Positions 48,496-58,678 of a stretch of 64,000 nt of DNA are shown in pieces. The stretch is from Gremmenia infestans (Eukaryota > Ascomycota > Leotiomycetes > Helotiales > Hamatocanthoscyphaceae): positions 806,001 through 870,000 of the forward strand of contig JAFEVB010000007.1 of assembly GCA_032629725.1 (NCBI GenBank), read 5' to 3'. The notes below the pieces were generated by a model. That model was not told where the DNA came from. It ran no database searches and was given only the letters and a program-made list of their open reading frames with translations. How positions within the stretch are numbered: the stretch's first letter is position 1; each line of letters begins with the position of its first letter. A program made the position numbers and the translations under genes.

Positions 48496-51400
48496 ATGGA
48501 CCATAGGCAAGGCGACAGCACGGCCCACGGCCAGCGGGAGGGATCGCATATCTCAAACTCCTTAGCAGTACGGAAAAGCCCTCGGGAGAGCCGAAAGCAA
48601 TATGTTTGTACTTATGAGAATTGCAATAAGTCTTTTACGCGATCAGATCACTTGCAAAGACATCGCTTGAATCACGGCACCGGGAAGGCCTGCCCTCGAT
48701 GTTCGGTTCACTTCAATCGACCAGATCTACTGGAACGACACTTGGCTCGCCATAGACAAAAGGACGAGGAAGCTGGTGGATATGGATTAGGAGTAGTGGA
48801 GACCAGGAAGAGAATGTGGCGTGATGCAGACGGAAACATAGTTACCAAAAGGCCAACTCTGTCCAGCAACAATCCAGCAGCCATTTCGCAACAAAACATT
48901 GCCAATTCTGAGAATGAACACCAAACAGATACCAACAATCCACCAGCCGCCTCGCAACAAGATATAGCGAGTTTTGAGAATGAACACCAAACAGCTAGCG
49001 ACAGTTACGCAGATATGGCGCAGAATCAAGAGCCCCCGCTGACGCCTAGATCTATGGGATCGTATTCGAGTGGCAATGACCAACGTCGAACGTCTACCAG
49101 AGGTGCTGTATCAGAAGACCAGTGGGCTCTCGACGTAGCCGCAAACTGTAACGGCGACGATCCAGAGATGTGTGATTTTCTCACAAACTCTTCTTGGGGC
49201 ACACAGCAACCACAATCGCTTTCAGATATCGCACCGAACCCATTCGATGACATGTTTAATCCAGACACAGGTTTGACTTATAATCTTTCTATCCCAGATA
49301 ATCCTTGCTAACTAAAATGCAGCAAGTTCTTTCAATATGCCTTTTACTACCATGAACAACTACAATTGGTTATTCGATGGAAGCGGTCTTGAAGCGGACA
49401 TGCAAATGCACGCTGTGGCAGGTCCAATCCAAAATCAAACATATCAGCCCACGCCGAGTTCCTTCTTTTACGCCCGTAACGCAAGCAGCAATTTCAATAG
49501 CACCCAATCAAACGGACCCATGATGCAGGATATGATGCCAGGCACCTCATGTTGCACGCCAACTCAAATTGGTGGCTTCTCCAATCAGTCTCAGGCCGTT
49601 CGGATGCAAATAGCTTCTGAGAGACCAAGCAAGAGGTCAAATTCTGCCATAGAGACCCCCACAACAGCTAGCTCTTCCAAACACTCTAGAGCTGATGAAT
49701 CGTCACTGGGAAACTTCTCCAATCAACACTCTCCGCGAAGTGATTCTCAATCTTCAGTATCCGAGAATGGACCACCAGTTGGGCAGGAAAATACCTCTCG
49801 ATCAGAGGCAACGATTTTGGACCCTTTTCCAGCGTTCAGTCCCAACTCTAGCAAAACGCTGCCTCTTATTGACGAGGTCACCCGAAACCGGGTTTTGGAC
49901 TTCATTATTCAAGCCAATCCCAAGACGCCAGAAGGGACTCCAATCTCTCGTGGCAATAATCTTTTATCACTTTCTGCAATGCAAAAGTACTGCGATCTAT
50001 TCTTTTCCAGGTTTAACGTTACATATCCTCTTCTTCACCAACCAACTTTTGAGCCTTCCCGGGTGGAAACTCTTCTGATGGTGTCCGTCTTGTTGCTTGG
50101 AGCAACCTATGGCGACAAAGCTGAACACCGTTTGGCTGTTTGTATCCATGACGTTCTACGGTCACAAATATTCTCAAATGCGGCTTTTCAGGCACAGCCC
50201 GAATTGTGGGTATTGCAAACTATTCTACTGGTGGAATGTTTTGGAAAGTCAAGGGCTGGGCAAACTCAACATGATATGGCACATTTATTTCATGGCCTGC
50301 TCATCAAGTAAGTGCCCTTTTGCAATGATCTCCTTCGACTCTAGCTCTGTCTTTACTAAATGTGTGCAGCTTGATACGCAGAAGCGATTGCCAGGTGGTC
50401 TGCCATCCTAGGTACGATAGAACCAAGGACTTGGAGTCGAATTGGCGGTTCTTCGTGGACGTCGAGCAACGCAAAAGGTAGAGTCACTCGAGTACTTTAC
50501 ACAAAGCTATAACTTATATAAATATAGGCTTGCTTATCTGTGCTTCCTATGGGATACACAACATGCAGTACTCTTCTCACAATCATTATGCATGTCTGCA
50601 TTTGAACTTCGCAGCTCCCTACCGTGTAAATCGGCAAGTTGGGAAGCCGAATGCGCCGAAGACTGGCATAGGAGTTATTCGAGAGAGACAGAAACTTGGT
50701 TTCTGTCCGTTCTCAAGCTTTACGTGAATCCGGGCTCTGGTACTCTGCCGCCTCATTTGAACGAGCTTTCCCGCCTTCTCATGCTTCATGGGTTGATGTC
50801 ACTATCATGGGATATGAAACGAAGGGACCAAACAGCCCTTGGTGAGTTACCCCAGTCCTCTTCGATACGATGACCATGCTAAGAAAATAAGGTTTTGTTG
50901 GCACCTCGGCACAAGAAAAGCAAAACCGCCTCGCCGAGTCATACGACGCCTGGAAAACGGACTTCGATACCTATTGTATGAGTATGGCACTATCTCTAAA
51001 GGACAATACTGCCGCGAAAAAAGACTTCACACGTTTCAGCACGGCAAGCATTGCTATTTACCATGCAGCTCACATCATTCTCAATGTCGAGATCATAGAC
51101 CTCCAGATCTACGCAGGCGCGAGTCACATCATCGGCCGGCCTGTAACTTCTGGGGATTACGATCGTTCGCGTAGCATTATCAAGGGTTGGGCTCGGAACA
51201 ATGAATCGCAGGCCGCGGCAAGGGCGGTATGGCATGCGGCGCACCTTCTCCGCGATGGCATTATGAATCTTGACAGTTGGGACGTGAACGAAGTGTTTCA
51301 TTATCCTTGGTGTTTATACCTCGCCACTCTCACTTGCTGGGCTTTCCATTTCGCTGCTAGTAACAAAGATGATCACGATAGCGGTAATTACCGCTCGAAG

Positions 51401-51628
51401 GATGTTATGAGGCATGATGCTGCTGGTGGGAACTCCCAGGCTGAGATGAGTGCACTTGTCAGCGGAATGACGAGTGTAGGTCCTGATGGCCTGTGGAAAA
51501 CCGTGGGGAAGTTCTCGACGACTGGGTTGATTGCAACGATTGCACGGCATCTGAGTACCATCAGGTGGGCCGTTGTGCATGAGGGCTTGAAAATATTAAG
51601 GGGTTTAGTGGCCGAGGAGGGGCATTGA
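48496..51628 (+). CDS. hxnR: C2H2 zinc-finger transcription factor with Fungal_trans domain (HxnR type)
   Basis: Pathway-specific regulator. Exons 48496-49270, 49323-50307, 50370-50477, 50528-50841 and 50892-51628 give 972 residues. Two N-terminal C2H2 fingers at about residues 37-87: YVCTYENCNKSFTRSDHLQRH and KACPRCSVHFNRPDLLERHLARH. A Gln/Asn/Ser-rich region follows and contains a 22-residue tandem duplication. The fungal-specific regulatory domain begins near FFSRFNVTYPLLHQPTFEPS and continues over LLGATYGDKAEHRLA and LQTILLVECFGKSR. Known HxnR has the same architecture and acts as an inducer-dependent activator. Its position in the middle of the pathway genes supports the call. Ligand binding is inferred, not visible. 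Confidence 0.9.
48868..48999 (+). repeat. In-frame 66-bp tandem duplication inside hxnR
   Basis: Two adjacent 66-bp units (48868-48933 and 48934-48999) encode 22-residue copies beginning NNPAAISQQNIA and NNPPAASQQDIA, both containing ENEHQT. They are diverged but clearly paralogous. They lie in the linker after the zinc fingers. Confidence 0.9.
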
Positions 51629-51918
51629 ATGTAAACAGTAAAACGGTATATGGTCAGTTGCAATCAGCATGTTTCAAGAGAAATATTGATTGGACGATAA
51701 GAAAAGCTATTTTTCGTTACATTGGAACGTTTTGGCAAGCTGTAAATAATGTATGTAACTCCTTCTTTCACTCCCAACTTCCTAAGTTATTATGCAGTTA
51801 AGCGAAAGGAGTTACCAAGCCAAGCCCCTAGAGCGGCAAAACATCAAGCATCACTTTATTGCAAAGATGTCTACGGAGCATACATTAGCAAAGACAAACA
51901 TTCAAATACTTTTAAACA

Positions 51919-53610
51919 TTACAACCGTGACCGTGCCACGTTTTCATTCTCCGTAGCCGTTTCCGTTTCCGTTTCCATCGGTGGCAAGTAACGGTCCACC
52001 TCCTCCTCACACACCCACCCCAGCAACCCCGGAGCAAAACTGCTATCCTTCCACGCCAGCGCATCCCCAGGCCCTCCCGATCGCATAATCGCATCTCTCT
52101 TCTCCTGTTCCGGTCCATCATGCAAGTGATATAAATACTGCTGCGTATTCCCCCTCTCGACCACCATTTCTGTGCGCGGGCCTCGGATTTTCTGGTAGAT
52201 GTCGAGGAGTTGGATCTTCGTTTGCGCTGTGAAGGGACCGGGATGCCGCGAGAAGACTTCACCGAGAACAGCACCGTCTTCTAGAGACATGCCCGCGCCG
52301 GATGCTAGGTAGGGGAGCGTGGCGTGCACGGCGTCACCGAGCATGGTGAAAGCCCCCGAGGGATGGGACCAGGTGTCCATGCCTGTGCGGATGCACAGGC
52401 GCCACTTGGAGACTGACTCGCAGAGACTCAGCAGCTTGGGTATCCTTGGGTCCCAGTCTTTGTAGAGAGCGCGCATTTCTTCAACGCTTCCCTCGGTGAC
52501 GTTTTGCCCTTCGGGTATGTCGTCTGGGACGAGTAACTAGAGGGGCAGTCAGTTGTTTCCTATTCAAGACGGTTTCGGGAGTAGAGGGAGTTTATATTTC
52601 TAGTCTAGGAAATTTATAGGAGGTAGAGCACATGAGACGAAACGTAACAGAAGGGGATAGGGTGAAATCAAGAGCAAATCATCCTTACGACCATATTGAA
52701 GAGCTCGCCGCCACGCAAGACGTAGTTGACTAGTCTGTTAGATCGGGTACTCATGTAATGAATTGAGATGGAGTAGCCTACCAGCATGTGCATCTGGACC
52801 CATCCAGTAGTTCACCTGGGGATTGGTCACAAAAGTAGCTAGCTCAGGATCTTTCAGCATCTCTTTTGTTGATAAGAGTAGTCTGTACGCCAGATCCCCA
52901 GTAAGAGTCGGTGGATCTGCTTTTCCCATCATGACCTCTCTCAGACGGCTGTTAATGCCATCGGCTCCCACGACCAGATCTGCAGTATGCCTTTGTCCAT
53001 TCTGAAGCACTACAGTTGCCGTTTCCCCATCTGCGCTCACTTGCACGTCTGAAACTCTAGCGTTGACTATTGTCCTGGCACCGAGCTCGACTGCTCTTTG
53101 AAGGAGACACTTGTGGAGATTTGCGCGGTGGAAATCCCAGTAGAACGTTCCAGGATAGAGAGCTGCTGAAGCAGCAAAATCCAGCGAGGATATGATTTCG
53201 CCTTTCCAGTGTCTCATGTTGACTTGTGATGGTTTAGTCGCGTACTTGCTCAACTCATCAAGCATTCCCCAGGTTTGCAAGACTCGACTGCTATTTGGAA
53301 GTATCTGGATACCAGCTCCAACCTATGATCTGATGAGCACTTCTGTCAAATTGAAGCATTTCAGGTGCGTCAAAGTACACACCTCAGAAATCTCAGAAGC
53401 TGCCTCGAATACGTCTACATCGTGACCTGCCAGCAGAAGAGCTATGGCAGCACCAAGTCCTCCAAGACCGGCACCAACGATAATAACCTGGCGTTCGTTA
53501 GTTATCGGTCAAGGAAGCCAGGAAATCCTTCCTGTCCATATACTGACTTTTAATTTGGAATCAGCATCTCGCTGTATCTTCTCCTTTGGAACTATTGGGG
53601 TGACCGTCAT
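51919..53610 (-). CDS. hxnX: FAD-dependent monooxygenase, salicylate-hydroxylase type (HxnX type)
   Basis: Expected to turn 6-hydroxynicotinate into 2,5-dihydroxypyridine by decarboxylative hydroxylation. Exons 53610-53548, 53487-53383, 53322-52782, 52729-52689 and 52536-51919 give 455 residues. Exon 2 supplies the Rossmann motif VIIVGAGLGGLGAAIALLLAGHDV. Then VGAGIQILPNSSRVL, ADLVVGADGINSRLR (DG) and FTMLGDAVHATLPYLASGAGMSLEDGAVL (GD) follow. The C-terminus has a Thr/Glu alternating stretch (METETETATENEN). The acceptor of exon 4 lies a few bases beyond the first AG. It is divergent from hxnY. Alternative reading: generic salicylate hydroxylase; the context favours HxnX. Confidence 0.9.
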
Positions 53611-54240
53611 ACTGAATTTCAAAAAATGGTCTAAATAACGTTAAAAAAAAGAATTCAAGGAAAATGAAGAGGCTCTCAAGCTGTCTGTTAATACGACACA
53701 CGGGTTCTAGGGCACATAGATAGAATGAGTAGGTAGTTCAACAAGTCACGCCCGTTGCCAGACTCAAGTGAAGAGTGGAAGAGCGAAACTGGGAAGCATC
53801 TGGATTCTCCCCACATCCACACAAAAGGAGGCTTTCGAGATCGGATGAGGTCTCATCTCATCCCCGTGGAACACCACTTTCCGACCTATCAGTTCGGTGT
53901 GTCAGTGGCGAAGATAAGATGGCAGGCAGTACAGTACTGTAGGTACAGGGTGGACGCGAGTCGCAGTAGAAGTGGGGTGCGATAAGGAAAGCAGCAGCCA
54001 TCCTCCACTCTTGGAAGTCTGGGGTCGTTTGCCAGGGGTATGGTGGGGTGGGGCTGACCGGTTGGTCACGCTTTTCTGGAGCCCGGTGTCCTTTGTCGTA
54101 AATGTTATTACTACCTACATGCAAATTGGTAGGTCGTACTACTTTGATTGATTAATTGATCGTCTGCATTCCATCGATAGAATCTCTACAAGTGTTTTAC
54201 TCCGTACATCGTACAAGCCCGCCTGCCAATCTCGCCTAAA
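53611..54240. promoter_or_regulatory. Divergent promoter of hxnX and hxnY
   Basis: A 630-bp region between divergent cluster genes. HGATAR sites are visible at 53912-53917 and 53980-53985 (both GATAAG type), near 53885 (minus strand) and near 54173. One TACTCCGTA 9-mer lies at 54198-54206, 35 bp before the hxnY start codon. These fit AreA control. The 9-mer's role is unknown. Confidence 0.5.
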
Positions 54241-55443
54241 ATGCCTGCCGACGCTCCCCCTATTTTGGACTTCTCAGGTGAGACCTAAGCAAGTTTTATC
54301 AAAACATCTCTTAACGTTATCATCAGTCTTTTATGGAAACGACGAGAAAGCCAAAGCGCGTCTAGTTCAGGACGTCAAGGACTGTTGCTTGCACAATGGA
54401 TTCTTCCAGATTGTCGGCCACAAGGTTCCGGCTGAATTGCAAGAGAGAACACTGAGATGTGTCAAAGAGCTGTTTTCTTTACCTCAAGAGGAGAAGAACA
54501 AAGTTCACAAGGGTTTGTGCTATACTCCTAGTTCAAACGCAGCAACATTAACTCTTAAAACAGATCAAACCACGTGGAATAGGGGGTACGAGAATCTAGG
54601 TTCTCAAATCTTAGAAGCTGGTACTCGGCCAGATATGAAAGAAGGCTTTTATATCGGCGAGGAAATCTCAAAAGACCACCCGTACTTTGTCCAGAAAAAG
54701 CTCAACAGTGGTCCCAATCAGTGGCCATCAGGGTTACAAGACCCGCAAAACTTCGAGACTACGTCAATGGAATACTACAATGCCATGCATGGCCTTGCTA
54801 AAGATGTCCTTGCCGTTTTGGCTCAGACGCTAGATTTGAAGGAGGATTACTTCCAAGCCTTTGCCACCGATGCGGTTGCGACCTTGAGATATCTGCATTA
54901 CCCGCCTCAACCCAAAGACTCTGACGAGAAGCTGTCGAGAGGGATTGGCGCGCATACGGATTTTGGATCTGTGACACTGCTGATGCAAGATGAAGCTGCC
55001 GGGCTCCAGGTATGGGAGAAAACTACAAACGAATGGCTAGACGTAGCCCCTACGAAAGGGGCGTATGTCGTGAACTTGGGCAATATGTTCATGCGCTGGT
55101 AAGTTTTGATTGACCTATATATCATGAATAAACTGCAAGGAGAAAAGGAAAGGAAGCTAAGAACTGACTTATTAGGTCCAACGATCGATATATCTCAAAT
55201 CTGCATAGGGTTATCAACAAGTCTGGCCAGGAGCGTTACTCGGTGCCCTTTTTCTTCAGCGGAAACCCAGATTATGTGATCAGCTGCTTACCGAATTGTC
55301 GGAAGGAGGGCGAAGCTGCTAAATACGCGCCGACCACTGTCGAAGAAGCTGTTGGAGGAAGTTATTTGGCCAGTTATGGGGCTGCGAAAACTTTCAAGGA
55401 ACAGAAAGCCATGTCACTTACCGCGCAGCCCGTGGCGGTTTGA
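54241..55443 (+). CDS. hxnY: 2-oxoglutarate/Fe(II)-dependent dioxygenase (HxnY type)
   Basis: Isopenicillin-N-synthase-like dioxygenase. Exons 54241-54277, 54327-54512, 54564-55098 and 55176-55443 give 341 residues. Motifs: HNGFFQIVGHKVP and LFSLPQEEKNKVHK (N-terminal DIOX_N), GFYIGEEI, GAHTDFGSVTLLMQD (iron ligands His and Asp), NLHRVINKSG (third iron ligand His) and RYSVPFFF (Arg for 2-oxoglutarate). The 51-nt intron at 54513-54563 is a multiple of three with no stop. Splicing is preferred because it restores HKDQTTWNRGYENLGSQ-like family text. HxnY is one of the eleven hxn genes of A. nidulans; its exact reaction is less certain to me than for the other enzymes. Confidence 0.9.
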
Positions 55444-56633
55444 GAGATATCTGTAAATTTAGGAATGTAATCAAGCAAAATTCATAAGTTACATCGAGTA
55501 TCAGTGAATCACTAGGTATTAAGACTTGACCTGGCTATGTACCCGCACCCGCACACTGCAAGATCAAGGTCTCTTCGGTTGGAAATCCGGGTACCTATTC
55601 AGATTTCCGTGCAAAGTAATATTTCAACATATAAAAGAAGTCAAAACCTCCTGGTTATCTATCCGCCCAGATGCCTAGGTCCCAAATCTGTCTGTACGTA
55701 GGTACTTATAGTATTTCCCACATTTCACCAAAAAGCTCTCATGCCAATACAAGCTACTTAAACTATATTCGTTACGAATTCGATAAATGAATATAACACG
55801 TGCTATAAATAAAAAAAACGAGGAACTATTTTCCTCCCCAAGTAGTCTCTTTGGACTTTCTTCAGTGTAACATAACAAAACACTGAAACGATTCCCTACA
55901 AGCCCATCGAACTATAACTCCAGCTGCAACTTCAACTCTCGAAATCTAGATCCGGAGACCCAATCTCAAAGTCTTATCCTCGTAAATTATCGTAATAACA
56001 TACAACGGATAAGAACCTTTCGATACAGCATTCAATACTCCAAGGCCCCCCTCCAGCTGAGCTTTGACCTTGATCTAGAACCTAGAAACAGATCCCCCAC
56101 CCTTCAAATCCAAACTCCCCATCCCCATCCCCATCCCCATCCCCATTTCCAGCGGCCTTCCCGCCCGCTAAGATCTACGGGGCTGTGCTGTCTCCTACAG
56201 TAGTCGCGCGCGCTGTCTAATCTTGGGGACAGAGATACGATACTCTACAGATAGAGGCGGACCGGGAAAGGCTTGGGAAATGTTTCCTTGGGGTAATTTC
56301 TATACTGTATCGCCCTAGATTCGAATCGAGCCAGCAGTTTGGGGGAAGATCCTGTACTGTACTGTACTGTACGATAGATAGATATACAGAGATAGTGTAC
56401 TTACGATAAGAGGTTCTGGGCCAAGGCTAGAGCCAAGGGGTCCGTTGAATAAATGGACCCGAGCCGAGCTAGTGATGGGAAATCAGACGATAATATAAGC
56501 TGTAGAAACCTTCCGTTTTTTTTGGGGGATATTGTTGAAACCCAGTCAGGTTTATTTTTATTATATTTTATCTTGTCGTATTTTATTCTCCGAGGCCAAT
56601 TTGTGATTGGCTGTTTGCTCTTGCCTTGGCATC
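55444..56633. other. 1.2-kb spacer between hxnY and the transporter; CCCCAT tract
   Basis: No gene. It contains the transporter promoter, a CCCCAT tandem at 56117-56146 (five units, G-rich on the minus strand) and a GTACT-rich stretch at 56352-56370. AT-rich from 55600 to 55900. Confidence 0.5.
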
Positions 56634-58412
56634 ATGTCGGCTAAAGAAGAAAAGACAGGGGATGATATAAGTCCTGCTGTTGAGAGGACACAGTCATATG
56701 GCGAGGGCATCACGCTGAAACTCGACGACAAGGAGAATAGAGAGTTTTATGGAAATTCTATTACCGATTCATATCGACTCAAGTCGGAACTTGTAGGGAA
56801 ATGTCTTCAGGAAATTGGAATGGGAAGGTTAGTTTTGAAACGAAGTCCAGAGTTCTGGGATGCTTTGACTCATAATGCTGACCTTCGTGTTGCATAGATA
56901 TCAATGGGAGCTGTTCGTAGTCACGGGTTTCGGATGGATCACGGATAACTTGTAAGGCGTCCTTGGAAAAGTAAGGCATTGCTCACTCAAGCTAACAACG
57001 AACGCAGCTGGTCCCAAGGCATTGGCACAATCCAACCTTCCATTAAGCTCGAATTCGCCGACGTATCAAAAGTTGGGTTCAGCTCCATCTCGTACTACTG
57101 CGGTCTCATCGTCGGCGCCTCCTTCTGGGGAATCTCGGCCGATTTCATCGGCCGCAAGCCAGCTTTCAACCTGACCCTCTTGATCGGAGGTATCTTCGGA
57201 GCAGCTGTTGCCGGACTCAGCAATTTCCCGGGCTTCTGCGTCATGTGGGCAATCATTGGTTTTGCAGCTGGTGGAAACGTGCCCGTCGATTCCATGATCT
57301 TCTTGGAATTCGTTCCGGGATCTCATCAGTACCTGCTCACTGCCTTGTCCGCATGGTGGAACTTTGGACAAGTCATTGTTGCGCTCATCGGATGGGTCTT
57401 TTTGGCAAACTTTACCTGTCCCACGGATTCCACGCCTGAGACTTGCAAGAGATCTGAGAATATGGGCTGGAGATATGTGATGATCACCCTTGGTGGTTTG
57501 GCACTTGTGTTTGCCCTTATTCGTATGTTCATCTTCAAGATGCCGGAATCGCCGCGGTACCTGCTTTCCAAGGGCCGTGATGCCGAAGCCGTCGAAGCCA
57601 TCAACTACGTCGCACGCCGAAATGGAAAGCCTGAACCCCTTCACCTCAGTATGCTACAAGAAATTGACCGAGATCTCGGAGTAGTTGTGAATTCGGATGA
57701 AGGTAGGCAGGGACTTACACACAAGGAAATTATCAAGGAGAACTTAAAAGACTTCAAGTCAGCAAACTTTAAGGACCTTTTTGCTACTCGCAAGCTTGGC
57801 CAGCACACTACTATTATCTGGTTTATCTGGCTTACCGTTGGTAAGTTTTCTCACTTCCACTGATAACAGTCTTGGCTAACAGATGGAACAGGTATCGCCT
57901 ACCCCCTCTTCTTCAACTTCCTGCCCACGTACCTGGCGCAAAAGTTTACTGAAAAGTCATCCCTCTACTTGACATACAGGAACTACTGTATCGAGTCTTC
58001 AGTCGGTGTTGTCGGACCCGTCGCAGCAGCCTTCGCAGTCAACACTAGACTTGGTCGTCGCTGGATGATGGGAGGATCTGCAATCGTGACAGGAATCTTC
58101 CTCTTCGCCTACACCGGTGCTAGTAATACGGCGGGCGACTTGGCTTTCTCGTGTGTGACGGGACTGCTGGGCAACTTCATGTACGCGATCATGTATGCGT
58201 TCACACCTGAGTCGTTCCCTGGTCCTCATCGTGGAACTGGCTCGGGGACCGCGGCGACGCTTCTCCGTTTTGGTGGGCTGTGCGCTTCTCTCATTGGGAC
58301 GTTCACGAACTTCACGGTTGTGCCTATCTATGTCAGTGCTGCGCTGTGGATCGTAGTGGGAATTATCAGTTTCGGATTGCCATTTGAGACTCATGGACGT
58401 GCGGCTATCTAG
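56634..58412 (+). CDS. MFS transporter of the nicotinate cluster (HxnZ/HxnP-like)
   Basis: Major facilitator superfamily protein in the plasma membrane, about 12 helices. Exons 56634-56827, 56898-56951, 57008-57840 and 57892-58412 give 533 residues. The N-terminal 60 residues are hydrophilic. Text: ELFVVTGFGWITDN, YYCGLIVGASFWGISADFIGRKPAFN (loop 2-3), GFAAGGNVPVDSMIFLEFVP, KMPESPRYLLSKGRD (loop 6-7), RLGRRWMMGG and MYAFTPESFPGPHRGTGSG (loop 10-11). This is the SV2/NiaP-like branch with a sugar-porter appearance, close to bacterial niacin transporter NiaP in style. Because A. nidulans has two transporters (HxnP and HxnZ), I do not choose between them. Substrate nicotinate or a derivative is inferred from position. 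Confidence 0.85.
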
Positions 58413-58678
58413 GGAAAGCGATTGAAGCTAGGAAAACGAAAGGGTTCGTTGTATATATAGTAGTTGTTGGAATACTAGACTAGACCTTTAAGTTTGTAAG
58501 ACGGAAATAAAATAGACATACGCACGAGACAAAGACATATGTGGTGAGACTTCTCACATCTTGCCATGCCGTGATAGCCAGAAAGAAAAAAAAAGTTTAA
58601 ACTTCAAAACGGTAGAGATGAGCTAGCAGCCTAAACTGATTGCTCCTCATAGGATTTCTTTAATGCCAATTCTTTAGC

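Noticed and set aside
33178..58412. Secondary-metabolite biosynthetic cluster
   Set aside because: Monooxygenases, OYE, dioxygenase, transporter and a regulator look like one, but there is no polyketide synthase, NRPS, terpene cyclase or other backbone enzyme, and every gene has a nicotinate-pathway counterpart.
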